From an uncultured Winogradskyella sp. (lineage in GTDB: Bacteria; Bacteroidota; Bacteroidia; Flavobacteriales; Flavobacteriaceae), in the NCBI RefSeq assembly GCF_937958655.1, contig NZ_CALGNH010000020.1, forward strand, positions 1 through 42,355: DNA of 42,355 nucleotides. The letters are read 5' to 3'. The position numbers were made by a program, and so were the translations under genes. Positions 34,510-42,092 of the stretch are shown here, piece after piece. Within the stretch, counting starts at the first letter, position 1. The number at the start of each line of letters is the position of its first letter. Under the pieces are notes generated by a model, which saw only the letters and a program-made list of their open reading frames with translations, had not been told where the DNA came from and ran no database searches.

Positions 34510-35851
34510 AAATAAACTGTTTTAGTTTGCCTGCTTTTGTGCGTTTTAAGACCTTTACTCTATTATATAGCACTTGTATACCAGGCTCTAAGTAATTTGT
34601 CATTTCAGAGCTAATTAGGGCTTTCTTTTCTGCAGAAAGTTCATCCTTACTAACATAATTAATTGTAAACTCATTTAGCGTATTTTGTACAATTGTAAAT
34701 TCTGAAACATTTCCGTCGTTTTCAATAACACTTTTAGTAATGTAATAGAACGTAAGCCCAGCCGCCTTTTTACCGCTTGGCAAAACTGCTATATCATTTG
34801 TTCTACCTGTTAGTTTTTTAAGAATCGGTTTTTTTAAAGTACTGTTTTTAGATAGTGATCCAATATCGCCAATATCATAACGAATAAATGGATGGGCTTT
34901 ATTGTAGAAAGAAGTAATGACTATTCTGCCTTCTTCACCATAAGGTAAAACACGGTTGTTTTCGTCTAAAATCTCAACATAAAGCGTTTCAGAATTAACC
35001 TGCCATTCATCTTTAGTATTTTCAAAAGCAATAAGATCTAGTTCAGATGCGCCATATTCATTAACTACTGGCACACCAAACTGTATTTCCATTAGAACTT
35101 TATCATCCTTAAAGAGCATCTCTGAGGTTACAATACAAACCTTAAGATTTGGGCATATGGTTTTTAAAACAATATTTTTTCGTTTTAAATATTTTGCAAA
35201 TTGTACAATAGGACTTGTGTATCCGTTTATAAATTCAAAACGTGTATGTTTAAATTTTTTAACAGCAACATCAAATGATGTATCACTTAGGTCAAAAACT
35301 GAAAAACGATACCGATTACTAAACACATCCTTTAATCGTTCTTTGTAATACCCTTTTTTGTTTAAGGGGATGCCGTAAAATCTTGCCTGTTTAGAGGTGT
35401 TAAAATCTATATTATACCAAGAAAATCGGTTTATAATTTCTGCCCAAGTCATAGCATGGCACCATTTATCCTTTGCAAAAATAAAAGGATTACCAGAGCT
35501 GCCAGAGGTTTTATTTAGGTAAACATTTTTTGTGGTATACCCATTACTCAATCGATCTTCTATGGGTTGCTGCAAATGCTGCTTGGTGAGTATGGGTACT
35601 GTAGACCAGTTATTTATATCTATAGGGTCTCCAAACGATTTATAAAATGAATTGTTTTGTAAATGATAGCTTAAAATATCTTTTTGAGATGTTTTAATAT
35701 AAGTTTCAAATTCAGAATCATTTTTTAACAAAATCTGGGATAACCTAGCCTTAGCTTTGTTAATATCAAAGCCATTTACTTTTAGGGTGAAGTCAAATAA
35801 TCGCAAACCGTTTTTAGACTTAAGGTTTCCGTAAATTAATTGTTTTTTCAA
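34499..35851 (-). CDS. CapK/PaaK-like adenylate-forming enzyme
   Basis: About 450 residues from the TTG at 35851 (MKKQLIYGNLKSK). The same frame is open further upstream to 35983, but that part would lie inside purD on the other strand and is not family-like. Features are LNKTSGSSGNPFIFAKDK (the AMP-binding loop), VNEYGASELDLIA, IRYDIGDIGSL, LTGRTNDIA, and the C-terminal RTKAGKLKQFISK with the conserved lysine. It is related to phenylacetate-CoA ligase and to CapK of capsule loci, whose exact substrate is unsettled. Its place at the locus edge on the opposite strand suggests acyl or amino-acid decoration of the polysaccharide. Confidence 0.86.
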   Translation of the reverse strand: MKKQLIYGNLKSKNGLRLFDFTLKVNGFDINKAKARLSQILLKNDSEFETYIKTSQKDILSYHLQNNSFYKSFGDPIDINNWSTVPILTKQHLQQPIEDRLSNGYTTKNVYLNKTSGSSGNPFIFAKDKWCHAMTWAEIINRFSWYNIDFNTSKQARFYGIPLNKKGYYKERLKDVFSNRYRFSVFDLSDTSFDVAVKKFKHTRFEFINGYTSPIVQFAKYLKRKNIVLKTICPNLKVCIVTSEMLFKDDKVLMEIQFGVPVVNEYGASELDLIAFENTKDEWQVNSETLYVEILDENNRVLPYGEEGRIVITSFYNKAHPFIRYDIGDIGSLSKNSTLKKPILKKLTGRTNDIAVLPSGKKAAGLTFYYITKSVIENDGNVSEFTIVQNTLNEFTINYVSKDELSAEKKALISSEMTNYLEPGIQVLYNRVKVLKRTKAGKLKQFISKV

Positions 35852-35863
35852 CTTAAAACCAAT

Positions 35864-35871
35864 TATTTTTG
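35864..35871 (+). promoter_or_regulatory. -7 element for purD
   Basis: TATTTTTG matches TAnnTTTG, 18 bases before the ATG at 35890. A TTG at 35840-35842 lies 21 bases upstream and could serve as the -33 element; it would overlap the start region of the divergent CapK-like gene. Confidence 0.5.
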
Positions 35872-35889
35872 CGCAAACAATTTGTAGAT

Positions 35890-37161
35890 ATGAATATTTT
35901 AGTACTTGGCTCAGGAGGTAGAGAACACACATTTGCATGGAAAATAGCACAAAGTGCTCATTGTAAGACCCTTTTTGTTGCACCCGGAAATTCTGGAACC
36001 GACGCCATAGCTACAAATTTAGATCTCGCTGTAACAGATTTTGATGCCATAAAAAATGCCGTACTTCATAATAGTATAGATCTTGTTGTGGTTGGCCCAG
36101 AAGATCCTTTAGTACAAGGCATTCATGATTTCTTTTTAAATGACGATGAAATTAAACATGTCTCCGTTATAGGACCTCAAAAAGCAGCTGCAGAACTCGA
36201 GGGAAGCAAAGAGTTTGCAAAGGAGTTTATGATGCGGCATAATATTCCGACAGCAGCATATAAAAGTTTTACTAAAAATAATGTTGAAGAAGGCTATAAA
36301 TTTCTAGAAACCTTAAACCCTCCTTATGTTTTAAAAGCAGATGGATTAGCCGCAGGCAAAGGTGTTTTAATTTTAAATGATATAGATGAGGCTAAGACTG
36401 AATTAAAAAACATGCTTGTAGATGCTAAGTTTGGTGAAGCCAGTACCAAAGTAGTTATAGAAGAGTTTTTAGATGGTATTGAATTAAGTTGCTTTGTCCT
36501 ATCGGACGGAAAGGACTATAAAATTTTACCAACAGCAAAAGATTATAAGCGTATAGGTGAAGGCGATACAGGATTAAATACTGGCGGTATGGGTGCAGTG
36601 TCTCCTGTACCATTTGCTACAACTGATTTTTTAAATAAAATTGAAAATCAAATCGTTAAGCCAACAATAGAGGGTTTTAAGAAAGACAACTTACCTTATG
36701 TTGGTTTTGTTTTTATTGGCTTAATAAAAGTGGGTAATGACCCTAAAGTTATAGAGTACAATGTAAGAATGGGTGATCCTGAAACGGAGGTGGTGTTACC
36801 TAGATTAAAGACTGATATTGTAGAAATTTTTAAAGCAATGTCTAATCAGACTTTAGCCAATATAGATATAGAAATAGATGAGCGTGCAGCAACTACAGTT
36901 GTATTAGTCTCTGGTGGTTATCCTGAAGCTTACCAGAAAGGAAAAGAAATAACAGGTATAGAGGCAGTAAATAACTCATTAGCTTTTCATGCAGGAGCTA
37001 AATTACAAGATGAAAAAGTAGTGACCTCTGGAGGACGTGTAATGGCCATAACCTCTTATGGCAACACTTACCAAGAAGCCATAAAAAAATCTTATCAAAG
37101 TATAGAACATATACACTTTGATAAGATGTATTATAGAAAAGATATAGGCTTTGACTTATAA
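35890..37161 (+). CDS. purD: Phosphoribosylamine-glycine ligase
   Basis: 423 residues from the ATG at 35890, which opens with MNILVLGSGGREHTFAWKIA, the canonical PurD start; the longer frame from a TTG at 35869 is disfavoured. ATP-grasp features are complete: GPEDPLVQGI, ADGLAAGKGV, EEFLDGIELSCF, DTGLNTGGMGAVSPVP, EYNVRMGDPETEVVLPRL. It makes glycinamide ribonucleotide in purine synthesis. A housekeeping gene next to the capsule locus, with its own -7 element. Its end overlaps the convergent DUF6341 gene by 6 bases. Confidence 0.97.
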   Translation: MNILVLGSGGREHTFAWKIAQSAHCKTLFVAPGNSGTDAIATNLDLAVTDFDAIKNAVLHNSIDLVVVGPEDPLVQGIHDFFLNDDEIKHVSVIGPQKAAAELEGSKEFAKEFMMRHNIPTAAYKSFTKNNVEEGYKFLETLNPPYVLKADGLAAGKGVLILNDIDEAKTELKNMLVDAKFGEASTKVVIEEFLDGIELSCFVLSDGKDYKILPTAKDYKRIGEGDTGLNTGGMGAVSPVPFATTDFLNKIENQIVKPTIEGFKKDNLPYVGFVFIGLIKVGNDPKVIEYNVRMGDPETEVVLPRLKTDIVEIFKAMSNQTLANIDIEIDERAATTVVLVSGGYPEAYQKGKEITGIEAVNNSLAFHAGAKLQDEKVVTSGGRVMAITSYGNTYQEAIKKSYQSIEHIHFDKMYYRKDIGFDL

Positions 37162-37383
37162 ATAAGAATGTGCAGAAATACTTTTATCTTCCTCGTTATT
37201 AGCATTATACTTTGCTAATTGCTTCATCCAATATACAAAAGCTACAAAACCAATAATCATAAAAATCCATGACATGGTGTTTGCAGTAAACCAACTTTCT
37301 AGTTCTAAAGCTCTAATGGCATCAAAAGGTGCAAATAATACATTTACAAACAAATCTTGTATGGCGTTAAAGAAATCTTTCAT
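37156..37383 (-). CDS. Small DUF6341 family membrane protein
   Basis: 75 residues with one clear membrane helix (MSWIFMIIGFVAFVYWM), preceded by an amphipathic FFNAIQDLFVNVLFAPFDAIRAL segment and followed by a charged tail ending AHSYL. I recognise it as DUF6341, a small Flavobacteriia-specific family that sits beside upp and the DUF6427 gene. No function is known. The stop overlaps the end of purD. Confidence 0.82.
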   Translation of the reverse strand: MKDFFNAIQDLFVNVLFAPFDAIRALELESWFTANTMSWIFMIIGFVAFVYWMKQLAKYNANNEEDKSISAHSYL

Positions 37384-37494
37384 AACTTTTTAAATTTATG
37401 CGCTATGCAATTTAAATTATAGTTTATTTTTCAAATTAGTTTCTAATCCTTTATATTAAAAACTATAATTAAAGCAAAAATACAAAAACACGCT

Positions 37495-38412
37495 ATGATT
37501 ACAAGTATTTTTAATAAATCTAGACCAATTAACTATGTATTGGTAGCTATTTTTGTGTTCATTTATTTTTTGAGTCTTAATCTACAATTTTTAGTTAGTG
37601 ATATTTCTTATGCATTAATAGGAATAGCAAGATTTCTCATAGTCCTTTTCATGATTTTTTTATTAGATTTTATAATCTCAAAAAACAATCTATCAAAAAA
37701 TAACAGTTATGCCATATTAACCTTTGGCCTCTTGGTAGGTGTATTCCCAGAAATTTTTAAACATTCTAATTTATTGTTAGCTAATCTCTTTGTTTTATTT
37801 GCACTAAGACGCATTATTAGTTTACATTCTAATGTGAGTCTCAAAAAAAAATTATTTGATGCAGGATTTTGGATTATGATAGCAACGCTATTCTATTTTT
37901 GGTCAATTCTGTTTTTTTCTATTGTTATAGTGGCTTTAATATATCATTCTCAAAATGATATTAAAAATACAATCATCCCTTTTATCGGTATCGCCGTAGT
38001 ATTGATAATTCTGTTAGTTTATAATATTATTTTTCATGATGTTTTTATAAGATATACTAACTTTCAGCCATTTGCTAGTTTGGATTTTACGGCATATAAT
38101 AGCAAAGAGAACATTGTGAGATTAACAGTGTTTTTTACAACCTTACTATGGATACTAATTTATTTTTTTAGAGTACTTCCCGATAAAAATAATAAGTTAA
38201 AACCATCCTATTTTTTAATTGCATGGTCTTCTATTATAGCGGTCTTAATTACCGTTATAGCTCCGCTTAAAAATGGCAGTGAGTTTCTTTTTGTTTTTGC
38301 ACCGTTTTCTATAATAATGGCTAATTATATTGAGGTAATTTCAGAAAAGTGGTTTAAAGAAATTTTTATAATATTATTAATAATAACGCCTATCATTAAT
38401 TTATTGTTGTAG
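37495..38412 (+). CDS. DUF6427 family multi-pass membrane protein
   Basis: 305 residues with about nine to ten membrane helices and the family start MITSIFNKSRPINY. NGSEFLFVFAPFSIIMANYIE near the C-terminus is another conserved segment. Recognised as DUF6427, found between DUF6341 and upp in many Flavobacteriia; no function assigned. It is convergent with upp and overlaps it by 12 bases. The 111-base gap before it shows no plus-strand TAnnTTTG element. Confidence 0.82.
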   Translation: MITSIFNKSRPINYVLVAIFVFIYFLSLNLQFLVSDISYALIGIARFLIVLFMIFLLDFIISKNNLSKNNSYAILTFGLLVGVFPEIFKHSNLLLANLFVLFALRRIISLHSNVSLKKKLFDAGFWIMIATLFYFWSILFFSIVIVALIYHSQNDIKNTIIPFIGIAVVLIILLVYNIIFHDVFIRYTNFQPFASLDFTAYNSKENIVRLTVFFTTLLWILIYFFRVLPDKNNKLKPSYFLIAWSSIIAVLITVIAPLKNGSEFLFVFAPFSIIMANYIEVISEKWFKEIFIILLIITPIINLLL

Positions 38413-39060
38413 TTTATTACCAAAAGCTAAATCGCCAGCATCACCTAAACCAGGTACTATATACCCTTTATCATTAAGTATACTATCTATGGAGGCAATC
38501 CAAAGATGTGTAGCTGCATTAAATTGTTCTGACATGTAATCTACACCCTTTTGCGCACCAATAACGCTTACTAGATGGACTTCTTTGGGCGTACCAAAAG
38601 GTTTTAAAGCTTCAAACGTCGCAACCATAGACTGACCCGTTGCAAGCATTGGGTCTGCAAGTATAAGTGTTTTGTTTTCTAAATTAGGACAGGCCAAATA
38701 CTCAACAACAATTTCAAAACTTTCAGGATGTTGTTTGTGTTGTCTGTATGCAGATATAAATGCGTTTTCTGCAGCATCAAAATAATTAAGTAAACCATTA
38801 TGTAATGGTACACCTGCTCTAAGAATAGAGCATAATACAATGTCATTTTTGTGTAATACTGTTTCTGATAGCCCTAAAGGAGTTTCAATTGTATGATTTT
38901 CAAAATTCAAAGTTTTACTTAATTCATAACCCAAAATCTCACCAATACGTTCAATATTTCGTCTAAAACGCATACTGTCTTTTTGAATAGATTTATCTCT
39001 GATTTCTGCAATAAAAGTGTTTAATACAGAGGGTGTTTTAGATAGGTTATGAATATGCAT
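38401..39060 (-). CDS. upp: Uracil phosphoribosyltransferase
   Basis: A 219-residue type I phosphoribosyltransferase. The PRPP-binding loop is ILADPMLATGQSM; VLCSILRAGVPLHNGLLN and the C-terminal YIVPGLGDAGDLAFG bind uracil and ribose-phosphate. It salvages uracil to UMP in the cytoplasm. Length fits the family. It is divergent from the DUF4254 gene across a 70-base gap and overlaps the end of the DUF6427 gene. Confidence 0.96.
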   Translation of the reverse strand: MHIHNLSKTPSVLNTFIAEIRDKSIQKDSMRFRRNIERIGEILGYELSKTLNFENHTIETPLGLSETVLHKNDIVLCSILRAGVPLHNGLLNYFDAAENAFISAYRQHKQHPESFEIVVEYLACPNLENKTLILADPMLATGQSMVATFEALKPFGTPKEVHLVSVIGAQKGVDYMSEQFNAATHLWIASIDSILNDKGYIVPGLGDAGDLAFGNKLQQ

Positions 39061-39080
39061 CGGATTCGCTTTTTATTCAA

Positions 39081-39110
39081 TTGCTAAGTTAATAATTCAA
39101 AGTATATTTG
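39081..39110 (+). promoter_or_regulatory. Promoter of the DUF4254 gene (-33 TTG and -7 TATATTTG)
   Basis: TTG at 39081-39083 and TATATTTG at 39103-39110 are 19 bases apart, the usual Bacteroidota spacing. The -7 ends 20 bases before the ATG at 39131. This is the most complete promoter in the window. Confidence 0.65.
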
Positions 39111-39130
39111 CATATTCTAAATTTTTTAAA

Positions 39131-39739
39131 ATGTTTTCAGATAAAGCAAATGCCATATTTCAAGATGTCATTAAGACCTATAAAGTTTTAAATACAGTAG
39201 ACCAACCATTTTCTAACAAGTATCATAAGGATGAAGATTTAATCGCTCATTTATTATACAGAAAATGTTGGATTGACACTGTTCAGTGGGCTTATGAAGA
39301 CATAATTAGAGATCCAAATATAGATCCTGTTGCCGCATTAAAACTGAAGCGAATGATTGATGCATCAAACCAAGACAGAACAGATACCGTTGAATTTATT
39401 GATGGTTATTTCTTAAATAAATACAAAGACGTTGTTGTAAAGTCTGACGCTAAAATCAACTCAGAAAGTCCGGCTTGGGCAATTGACCGTTTATCAATTT
39501 TAGCGCTTAAGATTTATCATATGCATTTAGAAACAGTTAGAGATGACGCTTCTGACGCTCATAAAGCCGCTTGCCAAAAGAAGTTAGATGTATTGCTAGA
39601 ACAGCGTGTAGATTTAAGTACGGCTATTGACGATTTATTAGAAGATATTTCTAATGGAGATAAATACATGAAAGTCTACAAGCAAATGAAGATGTATAAC
39701 GATGATGAGCTAAACCCTGTTTTAAGAGGACAGAAATAA
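39131..39739 (+). CDS. DUF4254 family protein
   Basis: 202 residues, soluble and mostly helical, recognised as DUF4254. Typical segments are HKDEDLIAHLLYRKCWIDTVQWAYED, RDPNIDP, IDASNQDRTDTVEFID and SPAWAIDRLSILALKIYHMH. The function is not known, but the gene usually stands beside a GT9 heptosyltransferase-like gene, as here, which points to lipopolysaccharide core synthesis. A hairpin repeat lies between the two genes, which could reduce read-through. Confidence 0.88.
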   Translation: MFSDKANAIFQDVIKTYKVLNTVDQPFSNKYHKDEDLIAHLLYRKCWIDTVQWAYEDIIRDPNIDPVAALKLKRMIDASNQDRTDTVEFIDGYFLNKYKDVVVKSDAKINSESPAWAIDRLSILALKIYHMHLETVRDDASDAHKAACQKKLDVLLEQRVDLSTAIDDLLEDISNGDKYMKVYKQMKMYNDDELNPVLRGQK

Positions 39740-39743
39740 TTTG

Positions 39744-39776
39744 AGACCTCGCAGGTTTCTCAAACCTTGCAGGTCT
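39744..39776. repeat. REP-like palindromic hairpin, two ACCTnGCAGGT units
   Basis: The order is AGACCT-CGC-AGGTTT-CTC-AAACCT-TGC-AGGTCT, then TTTT. The outer and inner 6-base arms pair perfectly around a 3x3 internal loop; each half is itself the palindrome ACCTnGCAGGT. I recall similar AACCTGxxAGGTT elements dispersed in Bacteroidota genomes. It may also act as a terminator between the DUF4254 and GT9 genes. Confidence 0.65.
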
Positions 39777-39789
39777 TTTCGAAGACCAG

Positions 39790-40812
39790 ATGCAAACCAT
39801 AAACCACATATTAGTCATTAGATTCTCTGCCATGGGAGATGTCGCTATGACTGTTCCAGTTTTAAGAGCTCTTACCAATCAATATCCTGATCTAAAAATA
39901 ACTGTTGTAACTAGAGAATTTTTTAAGCCGTTCTTTAAAAACTTAGACAATATTGAAGTTTATGCTGCAGACCTTAAGGGAAAACACAAGGGCATATTGG
40001 GATTATATAAACTTTCAAAAGAATTGAATCGTTTAGAGTTTGATGCTGTTGCAGATTTACATAATGTCTTAAGAAGCAAAATCCTAAAGTTCTTTTTTAC
40101 CAAAAAAAAGGTCGTACAGATTGATAAAGGCAGAAAAGAAAAGAAAGCTTTAACCTCTGGCAAACTTTTTGAACAGTTAAAAACTACCCATCAACGTTAT
40201 GCTGATGTGTTTGAAAAGTTAGGCTATAAAATAGATTTATCCAAACCAAGTTTTCCTGAGAAAGTTGAACTACCTACACAAATAAAAAGTTTTATATCTA
40301 AATCTAATAATAGAACCATCGGAATTGCCCCATTTGCTGCTCATAAAAGTAAGATGTACCCATTAGAACAAATGGAAAATGTTATTGCTGAGTTATCCAA
40401 AACTTATAATGTTGTTTTGTTTGGTGGAGGGCAAAAAGAAGTAGAGATTTTAAACAAACTTGAAGCAAAATATAGCGATGTTAATTCAGTCGCTGGCAAA
40501 TTAAATTTTGAAGAAGAACTAGCACTTATATCTAATTTAGACCTAATGCTGTCTATGGATTCTGGTAATGGACATTTAGCAGCCATGTATGGAGTAAAAG
40601 TAGTAACACTTTGGGGGGTCTCCCACCCTTTTGCAGGTTTTGCACCATTCAACCAACCTAAAGATTATGCTTTAGTGGCAGACAGGGAACACTATCCTTT
40701 AATACCAACGTCTGTATACGGCAATAAATTTCCAGAAGGCTATGAAAAAGCTGCTGGTAGTATTTCTGTTGATAAAATAGTATCAAAAATTAAAGCCGTT
40801 ATTCCTGCATAG
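39790..40812 (+). CDS. GT9-family (heptosyltransferase-like) glycosyltransferase
   Basis: 340 residues with the GT9 layout: N-terminal ILVIRFSAMGDVAMTVPVLRAL, FDAVADLHNVLRSKIL, the middle IGIAPFAAHKSKMYP, and the donor-site LMLSMDSGNGHLAAMYGVKVVTLWG. ADP-heptose:LPS heptosyltransferases carry these motifs. It probably works on lipopolysaccharide core rather than on the capsule, because it is unlinked to the locus at 12.9-34.5 kb and paired with a DUF4254 gene. No fusion or truncation is evident. Confidence 0.92.
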   Translation: MQTINHILVIRFSAMGDVAMTVPVLRALTNQYPDLKITVVTREFFKPFFKNLDNIEVYAADLKGKHKGILGLYKLSKELNRLEFDAVADLHNVLRSKILKFFFTKKKVVQIDKGRKEKKALTSGKLFEQLKTTHQRYADVFEKLGYKIDLSKPSFPEKVELPTQIKSFISKSNNRTIGIAPFAAHKSKMYPLEQMENVIAELSKTYNVVLFGGGQKEVEILNKLEAKYSDVNSVAGKLNFEEELALISNLDLMLSMDSGNGHLAAMYGVKVVTLWGVSHPFAGFAPFNQPKDYALVADREHYPLIPTSVYGNKFPEGYEKAAGSISVDKIVSKIKAVIPA

Positions 40813-40861
40813 TCAGAAATTTGACTGAAAGAAGTTAATCAATTTATTTTGAGTTTTCGTT

Positions 40862-40903
40862 CCCTTCCTCCTGGGAAGAGCTAGGGATGGGCTTCTGGGC
40901 TTC
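40862..40903. repeat. Hairpin and tandem repeat between two convergent genes
   Basis: CTTCC (40864-40868) pairs with GGAAG (40874-40878) around a 5-base loop, followed by GCTAGGGATGGG and two tandem copies of TGGGCTTC (40888-40895 and 40896-40903). The second copy runs into the stop codon of the PaaE-like gene. The G-rich composition stands out from its surroundings and resembles dispersed intergenic elements I recall in Flavobacteriia. The weak stem and lack of a T-run argue against a classical terminator. Confidence 0.5.
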
Positions 40904-41960
40904 ACACATCATCATAATCCACCACAACATTTGGAGTCGTTGGATGTGCTTGGCATGTTAGTATTAAACCTTCTGCAACTTCACTGTCAGTAAGAATATT
41001 ATTTTGTCGCATTGTAGCTTCACCATCAGTAAGTCTTGCAATACAACTACTACAAATACCACCTTGGCAAGAGTAAGGAGCATCGATATCTTGTTTTAAA
41101 GTAGCTTCTAAAATAGAAGCGTCTTGTGACATGGTAAACTCAAATTCCTCTTCATCAACCAGTACTTTAATTTTTGAGCTTCCATTCGGGACATCAATAT
41201 CAGTTGTATTTTCAGCTTCAGTCGGAGCAGTAAATAATTCAAATAAAATATTAGAGTCTTTTACGTTATTTTCATTCAGCACATCTTTAACGGTGTGTAT
41301 CATTTGCTCTGGACCACATAAATAAAATAACTCTACAGAAACACCTTTATACTTATTTTTCACAATGAGATTAACAGTACTTTTTTCTATACGACCAAAT
41401 AAGGCATCATTTTCTTGAGCCTGGCTATAAATAAAATGTATGTGGAAACGATTGCCGTAGGTGTCTTTTAGTTTAAGTAAATCTTCAACAAACATGGCGT
41501 CAGCTAAAGTTTTGTTACCATAAACTAAAATAAAATTACTAAAAGGTTCATCTTCTAATAAGGTTTTTGCTATACTTAGAATTGGTGTAATACCACTACC
41601 AGCTGCAAAAGCAGCTATAGTCCTTGTTTTGGCTTCGTTGGCTTCAAATATAAATCGTCCATTGGGTTCAGCGACTTCGATACTATCACCAGCCTTAAGT
41701 TCTTGGTTGGCATAAACTGAAAAGGTACCATTGTCAACAGCCTTAACGCCAACGGTGAGGTCACCACTCTTTGCAGAAGAACATAAAGAATAATCTCTAC
41801 GAACGTCTTTACCATTAATTGTGGTCTTTAGTGTAATATACTGACCTGCCTTAAAAGTAAAGTTTTCTTTTAAAGCCTCAGGAATATCAAAAGTTATAGC
41901 TACAGATTTTGCAGTTACGTTTTCTACAGATTTTATATTGAGTGTATGGAATTGAGCCAT
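40902..41960 (-). CDS. PaaE-like ferredoxin-NADP reductase family protein with C-terminal 2Fe-2S domain
   Basis: 352 residues in the order FAD domain, NAD(P) domain, plant-type ferredoxin. RRDYSLCSS is the flavin-binding RxYS motif, AAGSGITPILSIAKTL the pyridine-nucleotide loop, YLCGPEQMI the CGP motif, and CQGGICSSC plus a distal Cys in LTCQAHP the four 2Fe-2S ligands. This architecture is shared by PaaE (phenylacetyl-CoA epoxidase reductase) and other oxygenase reductases such as KshB or HmpX; no paaABCD genes are in view, so the partner oxygenase is unknown. It is divergent from a PadR-family regulator, which may control it. Confidence 0.88.
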   Translation of the reverse strand: MAQFHTLNIKSVENVTAKSVAITFDIPEALKENFTFKAGQYITLKTTINGKDVRRDYSLCSSAKSGDLTVGVKAVDNGTFSVYANQELKAGDSIEVAEPNGRFIFEANEAKTRTIAAFAAGSGITPILSIAKTLLEDEPFSNFILVYGNKTLADAMFVEDLLKLKDTYGNRFHIHFIYSQAQENDALFGRIEKSTVNLIVKNKYKGVSVELFYLCGPEQMIHTVKDVLNENNVKDSNILFELFTAPTEAENTTDIDVPNGSSKIKVLVDEEEFEFTMSQDASILEATLKQDIDAPYSCQGGICSSCIARLTDGEATMRQNNILTDSEVAEGLILTCQAHPTTPNVVVDYDDV

Positions 41961-41974
41961 TATAATTTTTTTTG

Positions 41975-41982
41975 CAAAAATA
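41975..41982 (-). promoter_or_regulatory. -7 element for the PaaE-like gene
   Basis: On the minus strand TATTTTTG matches TAnnTTTG, 14 bases before the ATG (complement of 41958-41960). No clear -33 TTG. Confidence 0.45.
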
Positions 41983-42059
41983 AGGAATCTTTAGTAGTTG
42001 AGGTTCTAGAAGCCACAGCGCAATTACAAAAATTTCTTAAAATATATACCTAAGAATAT

Positions 42060-42082
42060 TATGCATAAGTGATTTATGCATA
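42060..42082. promoter_or_regulatory. Perfect inverted repeat, candidate PadR operator
   Basis: TATGCATAA (42060-42068) and TTATGCATA (42074-42082) are perfect 9-base inverted arms around GTGAT. PadR proteins bind palindromes of this size as dimers. The right arm runs into the regulator's own -7 element, so binding there would block transcription; self-regulation is inferred. Confidence 0.65.
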
Positions 42083-42088
42083 TATTTG
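42081..42088 (+). promoter_or_regulatory. -7 element for the PadR-family gene
   Basis: TATATTTG matches TAnnTTTG and ends 4 bases before the ATG at 42093, implying a leaderless or nearly leaderless message. It overlaps the inverted repeat by two bases. Confidence 0.45.
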
Positions 42089-42092
42089 ATCT

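Noticed and set aside
35852..35983. N-terminal extension of the CapK-like gene
   Set aside because: The extra 44 codons lie inside purD on the opposite strand and do not resemble the family; the TTG at 35851 gives a normal start and length.
40811..40826. AGTCA...TGACT small hairpin after the GT9 gene
   Set aside because: A 5-bp stem with no T-run, overlapping the stop codon; too weak to call a terminator.
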